This document shows positions 48,665 through 58,649 of a stretch of DNA of 64,000 nucleotides, one piece after another. Source of the stretch: Saprospiraceae bacterium (lineage in GTDB: Bacteria > Bacteroidota > Bacteroidia > Chitinophagales > Saprospiraceae); contig JADKGI010000013.1 in assembly GCA_016722285.1 (NCBI GenBank), forward strand, positions 62,001 through 126,000, written 5' to 3'. Both the position numbers and the translations under genes were made by a program. The stretch's first letter is position 1; the number at the start of each line of letters is the position of its first letter. The notes under the pieces were generated by a model. It was not told where the DNA came from, made no database searches, and was given only the letters and a program-made list of their open reading frames with translations.

Positions 48665-49237
48665 ATGATGACCGTTGACTTTGAAACTTTTCCTGTTCTT
48701 AGTTCAGGCAGATTAGAATTCAGAGAACTATCATTGCTTGATGTAAATGAAATATTTGAGCTTCGTTCTGACCCGGAATTGATGAAATATATTCCCAGGC
48801 CGATGGTAAATTGTAAGCAAGATGCCATAGATCACATTGAGCAAATACATTCACTTACAGCCAGAAACGAAGCAATCAATTGGGCAATTACAGAGATTGG
48901 ACAAAGCAAATTGATTGGAACAATAGGTTTTTATAGAATAAAGCCTGAAGATTTTCGCGCCGAATTAGGATATATGATATTAGGGGAATATCATAACAAG
49001 GGCTTCATTACAGAATCCATTCGCACAGTGATACAATATGCATTTTATACATTAGGCTTCAATTCTATAGAAGCTTTAATTGATCCTGAAAATATTGTAT
49101 CGGCACGTGTGCTGCGAAAGAATGGTTTTGAGAGGGATGGCCATATTAGAGAAAATGTTTTTTGGGAAGGAAAATTTTTAGATACTGAAGTCTTTACTAT
49201 CTTAAAAAAAGATCTTAAAAAATTATCAACTCCTTAA
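48665..49237 (+). CDS. RimJ/RimL-type GNAT acetyltransferase
   Basis: 190 residues. The signature is that of the RimJ/RimL subgroup: SGRLEFRELSLLDVNEIFEL and SDPELMKYIPRPM at the start, RAELGYMILGEYHNKGFITESIRTVIQYAF for CoA binding, and ARVLRKNGFERDG at the end. These enzymes acetylate protein N-termini, antibiotics or small molecules; the target is unknown. It is the first of two such genes in the region (the other is at 53342). Confidence 0.87.
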   Translation: MMTVDFETFPVLSSGRLEFRELSLLDVNEIFELRSDPELMKYIPRPMVNCKQDAIDHIEQIHSLTARNEAINWAITEIGQSKLIGTIGFYRIKPEDFRAELGYMILGEYHNKGFITESIRTVIQYAFYTLGFNSIEALIDPENIVSARVLRKNGFERDGHIRENVFWEGKFLDTEVFTILKKDLKKLSTP

Positions 49238-49242
49238 ATATT

Positions 49243-50160
49243 CTATTCTATAGATAAATAAGGAAGTATTTTGATTCCAGTTTCTTCTTTCAGAGATATA
49301 ATTCTACTGATCTGCCGCGGGTCAGTAAAACTTCCGTGCTGTTTTCTGTATTTCAAAATGGAATTGGCAGTTTCTGACGAAAAGTATGGATGTTTAACAA
49401 ATGTACTGTATTCGGCGGTATTTAAATTTATTTTCTTAATCAGCCCTGGATTTATAGTAATTTGAGGCTGAATGATCTGAAACATACTATCTCTTATAAG
49501 TTTAAATTCTATCAGTTGCCTGATGTCAATAAAACCTCCAGTCCTGTTTCGCATCTTCAGTATCATAGAAGCCGTAATCGGGCCAATACCATTTATATTT
49601 ACTAATTCCATACTATCCGCGCTATTCAATTCTACAATTAGCAATGGTTTTTCTATTTCAGATTTTCCTTGTCTTATATTCTGATCATTATCAGAATAAT
49701 CGAACTTAGGTTTAGGTGGATACTTTATAAGACCTTCCAATTCATTTACGATGATCGTATCTATTCCAAAAATTGATTTGAATTTTTCACTATTGTAGAT
49801 TGTTCCGCCCTTTGTCCGATAATTTATAAGGCTTTTGGCTCCATATTTATTAAATCCCAGTAAATAAAGTGAATCTATTCCAATCACATTCGGATCAAAA
49901 GAAAATTTTTGTTTCATAGCCTGTGTTTGACTCCTATCACTTTTTACAAAAAGATATAAAAATGAATCGTTGTCATTCATTTCGCTGGAAGTTTCAACTG
50001 AATCAATACCAACTTTATAGTTTTTCAAAATCTCCGGCGGGTTAGCCTTTTTAAAAGGCCATATTTTAACCATCAAAGTTACAGAAGTACAAATAATAAT
50101 AAAACCAATAATACCCCGACGTTCCTGTTTTGTGAAACTAAAAAATTCTTTGTAGTCCAT
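49243..50160 (-). CDS. Membrane-anchored helix-hairpin-helix (ComEA-like) protein
   Basis: 305 residues with one N-terminal transmembrane helix (about 18-33) and three HhH segments: a degenerate one (about 88-130, YLLGFNKYGAKSLINYR) and two good ones (LVNINGIGPITASMILKMR, and FVKHPYFSSETANSILKYR). HhH units bind DNA non-specifically; in ComEA proteins this aids DNA uptake. Bacteroidota carry many of these with no assigned role. It ends near the RimJ-like gene, convergently. Confidence 0.8.
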   Translation of the reverse strand: MDYKEFFSFTKQERRGIIGFIIICTSVTLMVKIWPFKKANPPEILKNYKVGIDSVETSSEMNDNDSFLYLFVKSDRSQTQAMKQKFSFDPNVIGIDSLYLLGFNKYGAKSLINYRTKGGTIYNSEKFKSIFGIDTIIVNELEGLIKYPPKPKFDYSDNDQNIRQGKSEIEKPLLIVELNSADSMELVNINGIGPITASMILKMRNRTGGFIDIRQLIEFKLIRDSMFQIIQPQITINPGLIKKINLNTAEYSTFVKHPYFSSETANSILKYRKQHGSFTDPRQISRIISLKEETGIKILPYLSIE

Positions 50161-50169
50161 CCTTTAATA

Positions 50170-51582
50170 TCATTTTATCATATCTAACTCCCTTGCTTTT
50201 TTCATCATGTACGCATAAGCACTTTCATAATTGTTTTCGACTTCACCATCGAGGATGGCTTCCCGGATGGCTGTTTTTAAAATTCCAACATCCCTGGATG
50301 GAGGCAGTTTAAAAATTTTCATAATGTCATCACCTGAAATAGGTGGTTGCCAGTTTCTAAGATGATCTTTTTTTTCCACCTCTTTAAGCTTTTCTCTTAA
50401 TATATTGTAGTTCTCTTTATATCTATTGACCTTTCCTTCATTTTTGGACGTAATATCTGCTTTACAAAGCACCATTAAGTCGTCAATATCGTTTCCAGCT
50501 TCAAAAAGCAACCTTCGGACTGCGGAATCAGTGATGTTATCATTGGTGAGTGCGATGGGCCTTAGGTGCAATAAAACGAGTTTCTGAACATATTTCATTT
50601 TGCTGTCCAAAGGCAATTTCATCCTTTTAAATATTCTGGGAACCATTGCAGCACCTAATGCTTCATGCCCATGAAATGTCCAGCCCAAATTGGGGTCAAA
50701 TCTCTTTGTAGGCGGTTTAGCAATATCATGAAGAATTGCCGCCCACCTAAGCCATAGGTTTTTTGTATCTTTAGAAATATTTTCCAATACTTCAAGTGTG
50801 TGATAAAAATTATCTTTATGTCCTAAATTATTCTTCACTTCCACTCCGTATAGGGCTGCCATTTCAGGAAAAATTATTTGTAAAAGACCTGTATCAAATA
50901 ACAATTTAAATCCTTTTGATGGTCTGTCTGAAGATATTATTTTTTCCAGTTCAGTGCAAATTCTTTCTTTTGAAACAATACTAATCCTATGTTTATTTTT
51001 AACTATTGAGTTTAATGTGGAAGATTCTATATTAAAATCAAGTTGAGTAGCAAACCTTATAGCCCTGATCATGCGAAGGGGATCGTCTGAAAAAGTCTTA
51101 TCCGGATCCAGAGGGGTTCGGATTATTTTATTTTCAAGATCGTGGAAACCATTGAATGAGTCAATAATTTTGCCGTAATCTTCATTATTCAAGCTTAAAG
51201 CCAGTGCGTTAATAGTAAAGTCACGGCGATTCTGATCATCTTCGAGCGACCCGTTTTCAACGGCGGGCTTTCTGCTATCCAAACTATAGGATTCTTTTCT
51301 GGCACCAACAAATTCGATTTCCAAATCTTTATGACGAATCATAGCTGTCCCAAATCTCTTGTAAAAAGCTATATAAGGCAATGGCCTGAGTTTGGATGCA
51401 AGTTTTTCTGCCAATGCTATGCCGTCGCCCACACAAACTACATCAAGGTCATTTGATTCTCTTGCTAATAGTCTGTCACGAACATATCCTCCAACAATAT
51501 ACACCTGAACTCCCAATTCAGTCGCTGATAACTGAATCAATTCAAATATTTTCCGTTCAAATGGCTTAATGTTGAATACCAT
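50170..51582 (-). CDS. cca: CCA tRNA nucleotidyltransferase with HD domain
   Basis: 470 residues. The class II nucleotidyltransferase head shows VYIVGGYVRDRLLA and NDLDVVCVGDG (metal-binding Asp pair) and RRDFTINALAL. Next comes the RNA-binding fold, and then an HD phosphohydrolase domain, RWAAILHDIAKPPTK and FHGHEALGA. It adds or repairs the 3' CCA of tRNA. Together with dusB 15 bases upstream it forms a tRNA-processing operon on this strand. Confidence 0.9.
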   Translation of the reverse strand: MVFNIKPFERKIFELIQLSATELGVQVYIVGGYVRDRLLARESNDLDVVCVGDGIALAEKLASKLRPLPYIAFYKRFGTAMIRHKDLEIEFVGARKESYSLDSRKPAVENGSLEDDQNRRDFTINALALSLNNEDYGKIIDSFNGFHDLENKIIRTPLDPDKTFSDDPLRMIRAIRFATQLDFNIESSTLNSIVKNKHRISIVSKERICTELEKIISSDRPSKGFKLLFDTGLLQIIFPEMAALYGVEVKNNLGHKDNFYHTLEVLENISKDTKNLWLRWAAILHDIAKPPTKRFDPNLGWTFHGHEALGAAMVPRIFKRMKLPLDSKMKYVQKLVLLHLRPIALTNDNITDSAVRRLLFEAGNDIDDLMVLCKADITSKNEGKVNRYKENYNILREKLKEVEKKDHLRNWQPPISGDDIMKIFKLPPSRDVGILKTAIREAILDGEVENNYESAYAYMMKKARELDMIK

Positions 51583-51597
51583 GGTCTATCACAAAAA

Positions 51598-52593
51598 TTA
51601 ATAAATAACCGGTTCTGCCATGTAATATGATATCATTTCATCCAATATTTCATGTATTTTATTACCTTCCATTTCAGAAACAAGCCTTGATCTGAATTCT
51701 TTAACTCCAGGCAAATCTCTGAAATAATTTGTATAATGCCTTCTCATCTCTACTATCCCTATTCGTTCACCTTTCCACTCAATTGACTTATTTAAGTGCT
51801 TTCTGGCAATTTCAACTCTTTCTTCTATGGATGGAGAATCAGGAATTGTACCTTGAGATAAAAATTGTTTAATATCCCGGAAAATCCATGGATAACCTAT
51901 GCTAGCCCTCCCTATCATAATTCCGTCAACGCCATATCTTTCCTTATATTCCTTCGCTTTCAGAGGTGTATCTATATCCCCATTACCAAATATCGGGATA
52001 TGGATTCTTGGATTATTTTTAACCTTACCTATCAAAGACCAATCGGCTTCCCCTTTGTACATTTGTTTGCGGGTTCTGCCGTGAATAGACAATGCTTGAA
52101 TCCCAATGTCCTGCAACCGTTCAGCTACTTCTTCGATATTCAATGAGTTTTCATCCCACCCAAGCCGGGTTTTAACAGTGACCGGCAAATTAGTTGATTT
52201 AACTACTTTCTCGGTGAGTCGGATCATTTTTGGTATGTCCTGAAGTATTCCTGCTCCAGCCATTTTACAAACTACTTTTTTTACCGGACATCCAAAATTA
52301 ATATCAAGAAGTTCCGGTTTTGCTTCTTCAACGAGTTCAGCAGCCTTTCCCATTGATTCAATTTCCGCCCCGAATATTTGTATTCCTATTGGTCGTTCTT
52401 CTTCATAAATATCAAGTTTCTGAACACTTTTTGCTGCATCTCTAATGAGCCCCTCCACAGATATAAACTCTGTGTACATCAAGTCACAACCCTGTTCTTT
52501 GCAGACAGATCTAAAAGGCGGATCACTCACATCTTCCATAGGTGCAAGTAATAACGGAAAGTCACCTAATTCGGTTTTTCCAATTTTAACCAT
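51598..52593 (-). CDS. dusB: tRNA-dihydrouridine synthase, DusB family
   Basis: 331-residue TIM-barrel flavoenzyme: LLLAPMEDVSDPPFRS at the start, LDINFGCPVKKVVCKMAGAGIL (catalytic Cys in VVCK), VTVKTRLGWDE, SIHGRTRKQMYKG and IFGNGDIDTP. It reduces uridines in the tRNA D-loop. The gene is next to cca. FMN-binding residues in the C-terminal GIMIGRASIGYPWIF are present. Confidence 0.92.
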   Translation of the reverse strand: MVKIGKTELGDFPLLLAPMEDVSDPPFRSVCKEQGCDLMYTEFISVEGLIRDAAKSVQKLDIYEEERPIGIQIFGAEIESMGKAAELVEEAKPELLDINFGCPVKKVVCKMAGAGILQDIPKMIRLTEKVVKSTNLPVTVKTRLGWDENSLNIEEVAERLQDIGIQALSIHGRTRKQMYKGEADWSLIGKVKNNPRIHIPIFGNGDIDTPLKAKEYKERYGVDGIMIGRASIGYPWIFRDIKQFLSQGTIPDSPSIEERVEIARKHLNKSIEWKGERIGIVEMRRHYTNYFRDLPGVKEFRSRLVSEMEGNKIHEILDEMISYYMAEPVIY

Positions 52594-52611
52594 TCAAGTT
52601 CTAAATAAATA

Positions 52612-53211
52612 TTAAAAATTATATGACGCTCCAAACCAATATTCGACCACAGAATTCTGATAATCTCTGGCTAATTCATTCGTAACATAAAGGAGTTCAA
52701 TTCCAAATCGCCATTTCCCTAATCCACTACAGTATCCAAGGCCTACCAAGGGGAAATTAACTTTCTGATCTTCACGAAGGCCCCTGAAGTTATATCCCAC
52801 CGGGTCAGCACCGTATTTCATAAGTGCATATTCTGCTTGAAAATAGATTTCATTTGTAATTTTGGCACGACCATACAAAAATCCGCCTAAATCAGTAATG
52901 GAAGGATCAGGTCCAACAACCGATGATTGATCATAATATAGTTTACCACCTGCTCCGAAACTAAATCTGTTGCTAACTTTAAATCCGGCATTGACTTTTG
53001 TTGAAATAGCCAGACCATTAAAGAATCCTAAATTCCCAAATTTGATTTCAGGGTTTATTTTATCCAATAGACTGACCTGCTCTGTTTTTTCTTTAGTTTT
53101 CTTTTTGGATGTAGTTCTTTTTCTAACTTGTGCATCTGCATTATAGGTGATTCCCATAATTATACACATTAGAATTATAGTAAAGGATGTTTTTTTTAAG
53201 TACATATGCAA
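52612..53211 (-). CDS. Outer-membrane beta-barrel protein of unknown function
   Basis: 199 residues with a signal peptide (to NADAQ) and a basic Lys/Thr-rich segment (RKRTTSKKKTKEKT) before a short barrel ending in FGASYNF. Strands such as LAISTKVNAGFKVSNRFSFG and ITNEIYFQAEYALMKYG alternate as in OmpA/OmpW-sized porins. The substrate or role is unknown. An in-frame second ATG (residue 3) is an alternative start. Confidence 0.65.
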   Translation of the reverse strand: MHMYLKKTSFTIILMCIIMGITYNADAQVRKRTTSKKKTKEKTEQVSLLDKINPEIKFGNLGFFNGLAISTKVNAGFKVSNRFSFGAGGKLYYDQSSVVGPDPSITDLGGFLYGRAKITNEIYFQAEYALMKYGADPVGYNFRGLREDQKVNFPLVGLGYCSGLGKWRFGIELLYVTNELARDYQNSVVEYWFGASYNF

Positions 53212-53237
53212 TTGATCTTATTTAATTAAATTAACAA

Positions 53238-53245
53238 CAAAAGTA
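53238..53245 (-). promoter_or_regulatory. Probable -7 promoter box for the outer-membrane protein gene
   Basis: The minus strand reads TACTTTTG, matching TAnnTTTG, 27 bases before the start at 53211. Confidence 0.5.
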
Positions 53246-53341
53246 CACAATGTCGATCAGTCAATTGGTATCCAAACGTTTATTTAACTAAATTTTTATA
53301 CTTCAATATAAAATTCTATTTTTATAAATATTTTAGATTAT

Positions 53342-53878
53342 ATGGACAATTCTAATATTCTTGAAACTGAAAGATTGATTTTGCGGCCAGTTTCATTAAA
53401 TGATTCAGACGGGATGTTTGCTTTGGATTCTGATCCGGAAGTTCATAGGTATTTGGGCGATAAACCTATTAATACTAAAAGTGAAGCAATTAAAATAATT
53501 GAGATGCTATTAGAACAGTATGACAAGTTTGGGATAGCGAGATGGGCAATTATCTCAAAATATTCCGAAGAATTTATCGGCTGGTCAGGTCTCAAATTTA
53601 TAGATAAAATGACCAATAGCCACATAAATTATTATGATATAGGATATAGAATCAGACAAAATTTCTGGGGACATGGATATGCATACGAATCAGCAAATGC
53701 TTGGATTAATTACGCAAAAGCCATCATAGATGCCGATGCTTTATACGCCATTACACATATGGATAATTTACAATCTCAAAATGTATTGAGGAAATGTAAT
53801 TTCAGTCAGAAAAATACTTTTCAAGAAATAATTCATAACAAGCCAATAAATTGCATTTGGCATGAGTTGATTTTATAA
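53342..53878 (+). CDS. RimJ/RimL-type GNAT acetyltransferase
   Basis: 178 residues: LETERLILRPVSLNDSDGMF at the start, IGYRIRQNFWGHGYAYESANAWINYA (CoA loop), and NVLRKCNFSQ near the end. Same subgroup as the gene at 48665 but clearly divergent, so not a recent duplicate. The substrate is unknown. Confidence 0.87.
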   Translation: MDNSNILETERLILRPVSLNDSDGMFALDSDPEVHRYLGDKPINTKSEAIKIIEMLLEQYDKFGIARWAIISKYSEEFIGWSGLKFIDKMTNSHINYYDIGYRIRQNFWGHGYAYESANAWINYAKAIIDADALYAITHMDNLQSQNVLRKCNFSQKNTFQEIIHNKPINCIWHELIL

Positions 53879-54319
53879 GTTTTTATTGAAATTATAAAGT
53901 GACAATAAAATTATATTAATAAGCTCTCTTTGTTTTATTCGGATATTTTGACGATATAATTAAGCCTAATGGAACGAAGAATTCAGATCGTCGGTGCCAT
54001 ATTTGCATTTTTTTTATCACTTTGAAGTTCGCATGGAAAGCTATAATAATTACGTGGATCTATTTTTATATAATTTTATTCGCATTCGGTTTTTAACAAT
54101 TTATTTTATGAGAACGGACAAAAGGAGATTTGTCCAAGATAACATCAATCTACGGAGTAATATGTTATTTAATACGCCAGGATGTTTGTGATGGCTAAAA
54201 AGAATAGTGAAACCAATCTGCGAATATTGCTTCCTTTGAATAAAAATATTATCAGATGATATAAAATCTTATTTGAATATGAAATTATTGCTCTATTTAT
54301 TGGCTACCTTTGCGGCCAT
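53879..54319. other. Intergenic region of about 440 bases
   Basis: No convincing gene. A 65-codon frame at 53994-54191 has a nonsense-like composition and no recognisable family; a short frame starting at 53970 (MERRIQIVGAIFAFFLSL) ends after 18 codons and could be a gene remnant. The promoter of the gene at 54320 lies at the end of this region. Confidence 0.35.
54305..54312 (+). promoter_or_regulatory. Probable -7 promoter box giving a near-leaderless mRNA
   Basis: TACCTTTG matches TAnnTTTG and ends only 7 bases before ATG 54320. If used, transcription would start almost at the start codon, giving a leaderless or near-leaderless message for the 54320-secG unit. Confidence 0.5.
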
Positions 54320-55123
54320 ATGAACTCTAACCCAAACCAAGTTTTTGATATCAGGGCAAATCCGGATACTTTCAGTATTACGGAGCTGGAGGAAGCAATA
54401 TTAGCTAATCCCATAGATATTATTCCCAGAATTATTCTTTCAAAAAAGATGGGGATCAATGAGAGTCACGAGTTGCTCCTTTATATAAATGATCGAACTT
54501 TTGTGCATCAGTTGATTCAGGATGATCAGAATAGTATGACCATTGAACAATTAAGAGGAACTATGAATCACATCAAGGCGCCCAAAAGCCTGGAAATAGT
54601 GGATGAAATATTACCTTTGAAGAATGATAATCAAAACTTACAAGTTGAGCTTACCAATGCCACAGAAACTATTAAAGCTGATGAAGAAATAGATCAGAAT
54701 ACTGTGATATTAATAAAAGAATACCCCGAAAATGAAACAATAGATACTCCTCAAATTCAAATCGAAGAACTCGAAAAATCAAATAGAAAAACCAGGAAAA
54801 AAAGCAGAAAGAAGAATAAGTATAAACTCAATGAATATAGTGGTATATCCCCTTATTCTCAATGGCTTTTGTCTTTTAAATCTGATGATATTGAAAAGAA
54901 AATTAAAAAGGAGCAAAAAATCGCCAAAAAGAAAGCTTTTGACGAAGCTGCAAACAGATCAATTAAAAAATCAGCGAATATTTTATCTGAACCGCTAGCA
55001 GAATTGCTCGTTACTCAGGGTCATCTCGACGAAGCAAAAAAAATGTATGAGCTGCTTATGATTAAATATCCGGAAAAAAGTATTTACTTTGCGGAAAAAA
55101 TAAATCAGATTATAAAAATTTAG
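54320..55123 (+). CDS. Conserved protein upstream of secG, short C-terminal TPR-like segment
   Basis: 267 residues, no signal peptide. The central part (about 125-215) is highly charged with a Lys/Arg cluster (RKTRKKSRKKNKYK). The end (LSEPLAELLVTQGHLDEAKKM then YELLMIKYPEKS) resembles one or two TPR helices. I know the pattern of such a protein before secG from other Bacteroidota; its function is unknown. It is separated from secG by 5 bases. Confidence 0.65.
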   Translation: MNSNPNQVFDIRANPDTFSITELEEAILANPIDIIPRIILSKKMGINESHELLLYINDRTFVHQLIQDDQNSMTIEQLRGTMNHIKAPKSLEIVDEILPLKNDNQNLQVELTNATETIKADEEIDQNTVILIKEYPENETIDTPQIQIEELEKSNRKTRKKSRKKNKYKLNEYSGISPYSQWLLSFKSDDIEKKIKKEQKIAKKKAFDEAANRSIKKSANILSEPLAELLVTQGHLDEAKKMYELLMIKYPEKSIYFAEKINQIIKI

Positions 55124-55128
55124 TAAAA

Positions 55129-55392
55129 ATGACAACTATATTAACCGTATTGATAGCTATAAACTGTGTTTTGCTGATGGCAATTGTTCTAATTCAAAAT
55201 CCAAAAGGAGGTGGAATTGATTCATCATTGGGTGGCACTGCTGCAAATCAAATGTTTGGCGCAGCTAAATCAACAGACTTTGTTGAAAAGGTAACATGGG
55301 GACTTGCAGCAAGTTTATTTATATTATGTATTATAACAGCAATGCTGGTTTCAGGAAGCAGTTCAGGTGATCTTATTCAACCTGTCCAATAA
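55129..55392 (+). CDS. secG: Preprotein translocase subunit SecG
   Basis: 87 residues with two transmembrane helices (about 3-22 and 54-76) and the SecG loop NPKGGGIDSSLGGTAANQMFGAA between them. It stimulates SecYEG translocation together with SecA. It forms a two-gene unit with 54320, followed by a strong terminator. Confidence 0.92.
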   Translation: MTTILTVLIAINCVLLMAIVLIQNPKGGGIDSSLGGTAANQMFGAAKSTDFVEKVTWGLAASLFILCIITAMLVSGSSSGDLIQPVQ

Positions 55393-55420
55393 TTAAACTC
55401 AAAACTCAATCTTACATTTC

Positions 55421-55450
55421 AGGCTTATCCGGATTCGGGTAAGCCTTTTT
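55421..55450 (+). terminator. Rho-independent terminator after secG
   Basis: AGGCTTATCC pairs with GGGTAAGCCT (one G-T pair) around a 6-base loop and is followed by T5. Confidence 0.8.
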
Positions 55451-55598
55451 CATTCTTCTGTCACTGATATATTAACACCATTACTATCCAGGTTTATATA
55501 TATATTCATAAATAATATATACCTGTAATTCATTAGTATAGTTTATATTATATATTTTTGTTCTTAATTCTTGTAACTAATCGAACATCTAACTGAAA

Positions 55599-55975
55599 TT
55601 GAAGAAATTGAAATATCAGTCCTTAATTGTTTCCATTATATTATTGCTACTTTCCTGCAAAGCAAATGATAATAATTTGGAAAATAATATTCTGGGCACC
55701 TGGGATGTATATGCTTCCGAAATAAATAATAAACCCAATGGCTTTATGAAGGATGCCTGGTTTCCCTTACCAAAGATAATAAGGTACAATCTAATTTATT
55801 TGGTGAAGATGAATTTAAAGACTTTGTAATTAAGGGGGGCAAATTGCTGATTGATACAGAAGATTCTTTTGAAATGGATATTTCAAGATTGTCAAATGAT
55901 ACTTTGCATCTGGAAGGAAAATTAAAAGTGTATTACATGAAATATTTTCTTGTGAAAAGGAAAAATGAAATCTAA
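55599..55975 (+). CDS. Small lipoprotein (frameshifted)
   Basis: About 125 residues reconstructed: a signal with lipobox IILLLLSCKA, then a domain starting NNILGTWDVYASEINN. The frame breaks at TTTCCC (55761-55766); adding one base gives DAWFSLTKDNKVQSNLFGED and an open frame to YYMKYFLVKRKNEI at 55975. The GTWDV start and short beta pattern resemble lipocalin-like domains of Bacteroidota lipoproteins; function is unknown. The start is TTG, as no ATG precedes the signal. Confidence 0.6.
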
Positions 55976-56116
55976 ATGTCACCTTACATTTATTGTCATT
56001 TTATGCTCATATTGAAATGGAAGATGTCAACTGACTAATTCGTCATCTTAAGGCTTCAATCAATCAAAGATTCAAAATGTGTTGCTTATTTTTATAAAAA
56101 AGATACCAAGTTTATT

Positions 56117-57315
56117 TTATATAACTTTGAACGTATAAATCTTTTGGTAAACTTGTATATAGAGCGGATATTCAGGTCCTAATTTATTGTACCTTGCTGA
56201 TTCCGGAGTTAATCTGTGCTTTTCGACTTTCACTTCAAGATGGTATATTCCTTTCGTAACCGGTAAGTATTGGATAGAAAAAATTCTGGTCTCACCCGGA
56301 TTTAAATTATTGTCATCCAGTTTTAAAGCTTTGGGATGCCATTGCCAGTGCTCACCGATTCTGGCTTTCTTTTGATTTTACTGATATTCCATCTTCATTA
56401 GAAATATTCAATTCAATAGTAATAAACCTCTCAGGATCTCCAGTTGGAACTCTGTGGCCGGCAAACTCATTCATGACAGAAATCTTGTATTTAATGGTGT
56501 CTCGGCATTTATAGTTTTTCCTTATAATTGATGAGCTAAAATGTAGGCTTTCAAGCTTTTCGGCATGTAATGTATCAAATTTAGCAATGCCCGCACCCGG
56601 GAAAGCATGAAAATGGCTTTTCTAACTGGAAACCTTCCACAACTGATCTTGAAATTTCAGGCATATGACACCTAATACAGTTCTTTTTTTCCAAAAAATG
56701 AATTTCCGATTTCCACTCATCACCGGTTTCAAATGTACAAGCCAAAGTAGGTGTGATAACAGCTGATGCGTTGTGACAACTAATGCAAAGTTTTTCTGAC
56801 AGATGGACCGGGTCCATAGTCACAGGATGTGGGGCCAGATTGCTTCCTGTTGTCCCTATTATTACATTATTTCTAACATGACATGATGCACAGGTGATAC
56901 CTTCCGTCTGCAAATTTTGGTCAAACTTAGGATTGATTACTTTTACAGGTTTATAAATGTCTCCGTTTTCCAGACCTGTAATAATATGTTCCTGTTGGTT
57001 TTGGAGTGGGATGTGGCAGTTTATGCACATAAACGGGCTGGATTCTTTTTTAAGCTCAGCCTGGAACTGCAAATCCTTCCATGCCTGAGAATGAGTTGAT
57101 TTTTTCCATTCATTATAATGATTGATATGGCATATCCCACAGTCACGGGCACTTAAAGATACCAAGCCGTTAGGAATATTTTGATTTGGAATAGCAAATT
57201 CCCACGGCTTACTTAACGGCTTAATTACTTTTGTATCGTTCAGAAAAATTTCTATAAAAGAAATAACCAATAATATAATAAATACAGAAATTATAAATAG
57301 ATGATATCTTTTCAA
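56117..57315 (-). CDS. Pentaheme c-type cytochrome (two frameshifts)
   Basis: About 398 residues reconstructed. An N-terminal membrane anchor (about 6-25) precedes five CxxCH sites: CGICH, CINCH, CASCH, CISCH and CIRCH. Frame breaks lie at CCCGGG 56596-56601 (extra base; FPGAGIAKFDT restored) and TTT 56366-56368 (extra T; KEARIGEHWQWHPKALKL restored). The C-terminal half includes EFAGHRVPTGDPERFITIEL, a segment I know from multiheme cytochromes related to the cytochrome c554 type. It is likely a periplasmic electron carrier; partners are not in this window. Confidence 0.8.
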
Positions 57316-57414
57316 ATTTATTTTAATTGAACATTCATAAATTTAAGTTCTTTTTTCGACTACGTTTGTAATGATAGTTTCTTATTGAAAAATTGAATCG
57401 ATCAAACCCCCAAT

Positions 57415-58617
57415 TTATATCACTCCCAGTCTCCTGCCTACTTTCGTAAATGCTTCCACTGCTTTATAAATATGGTCTTTTTCATGAGCTGCACTTATCT
57501 GGACTCGTATCCTTGATTTGCCAATAGGCACCACCGGGAAAAAGAAGCCAATAACGTAAATGCCTTCAGTTAATAATTCATTGGCAAATTTCTGGGCTAA
57601 AGGAGCATCATAAAGCATAACCGGTGTTATCGGGTGTGTTCCTTCTATTATGTCAAACCCGGTTTTTTTCATTTCCTTACGGAAAAGCTGTGTATTCATC
57701 TCCAGTTTATCCCGCAATTCAGTAGATTGACTAAGCAATTCAAGCACTTTGATAGATGCCCCCACTATTGATGGCGCTAAAGTATTGGAAAATAAATAAG
57801 GCCTTGATTTTTGTCTCAGCAGTTCCACAATTTCCTTTTTGGCGGCTGTAAATCCTCCGGATGCACCTCCTAATGCTTTGCCAAAGGTACCAGTTATGAT
57901 ATCCACTCTGCCATAAGCACCATTGTGTTCAGATGACCCATGGCCTGTTTTTCCCACAAATCCTGTTGCATGACAATCATCTACCATAACCAGGGATTCA
58001 TATTTTTCGGCCAGATCACAAATTTTATCAACCTGGGCAATAATACCGTCCATAGAAAATACGCCGTCTGTCGCTATCAGAACTCTTTGAGCTCCTTCTT
58101 CGCGGGCTAGTATTAATTTTGTTTCAAGGTCATTCATATCATTATTTTCATAACGATATCTTTTTGCCTTACACAATCTTATCCCGTCTATAATGGAAGC
58201 ATGATTAAGCATATCAGATATTATTGCATCATTTTCATTTAATAATGGCTCAAAAAGTCCTCCATTTGCATCAAAAGCGGCTGCATATAATATCGCATCT
58301 TCCTGTCCAACAAATGAAGCTATTTTTTTCTCCAGAATTTTGTGGATATCTTGTGTACCACAAATAAATCTTACCGATGACATTCCAAATCCATGAGAAT
58401 CGATGGCTGATTTTCCTGCCTTAATCACTTCGGGATGGGAAGAAAGCCCCAAATAATTGTTGGCACAAAAATTAAGGACTTCAATACCTGCTGATGTCCT
58501 GATTATGGCATTTTGGGGAGAAGTGATTATTCGTTCTTCTTTAAACAGGCCACTTTCTTTTAATTCCCTAAGTTCTGTTGCTATATCATTTATGATTTGT
58601 GCTCTATTCTTTAGCAT
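57415..58617 (-). CDS. kbl: Glycine C-acetyltransferase (2-amino-3-ketobutyrate CoA ligase)
   Basis: 400-residue PLP enzyme. It cleaves 2-amino-3-oxobutanoate, the product of threonine dehydrogenase, with CoA to glycine and acetyl-CoA. Motifs include CANNYLGLSSHPEV, the VDDCHATGFVG Asp motif and the PLP lysine in GTFGKALGGASGGF. Its start is 32 bases after the tdh stop on the same strand, so the two form a threonine-degradation operon. Confidence 0.93.
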   Translation of the reverse strand: MLKNRAQIINDIATELRELKESGLFKEERIITSPQNAIIRTSAGIEVLNFCANNYLGLSSHPEVIKAGKSAIDSHGFGMSSVRFICGTQDIHKILEKKIASFVGQEDAILYAAAFDANGGLFEPLLNENDAIISDMLNHASIIDGIRLCKAKRYRYENNDMNDLETKLILAREEGAQRVLIATDGVFSMDGIIAQVDKICDLAEKYESLVMVDDCHATGFVGKTGHGSSEHNGAYGRVDIITGTFGKALGGASGGFTAAKKEIVELLRQKSRPYLFSNTLAPSIVGASIKVLELLSQSTELRDKLEMNTQLFRKEMKKTGFDIIEGTHPITPVMLYDAPLAQKFANELLTEGIYVIGFFFPVVPIGKSRIRVQISAAHEKDHIYKAVEAFTKVGRRLGVI

Positions 58618-58649
58618 GGTTTATTTATTATTAAATTTAATGATCAATT

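Noticed and set aside
53994..54191. 65-codon frame in the spacer before 54320
   Set aside because: No recognisable family, poor start context and composition unlike the neighbouring genes.
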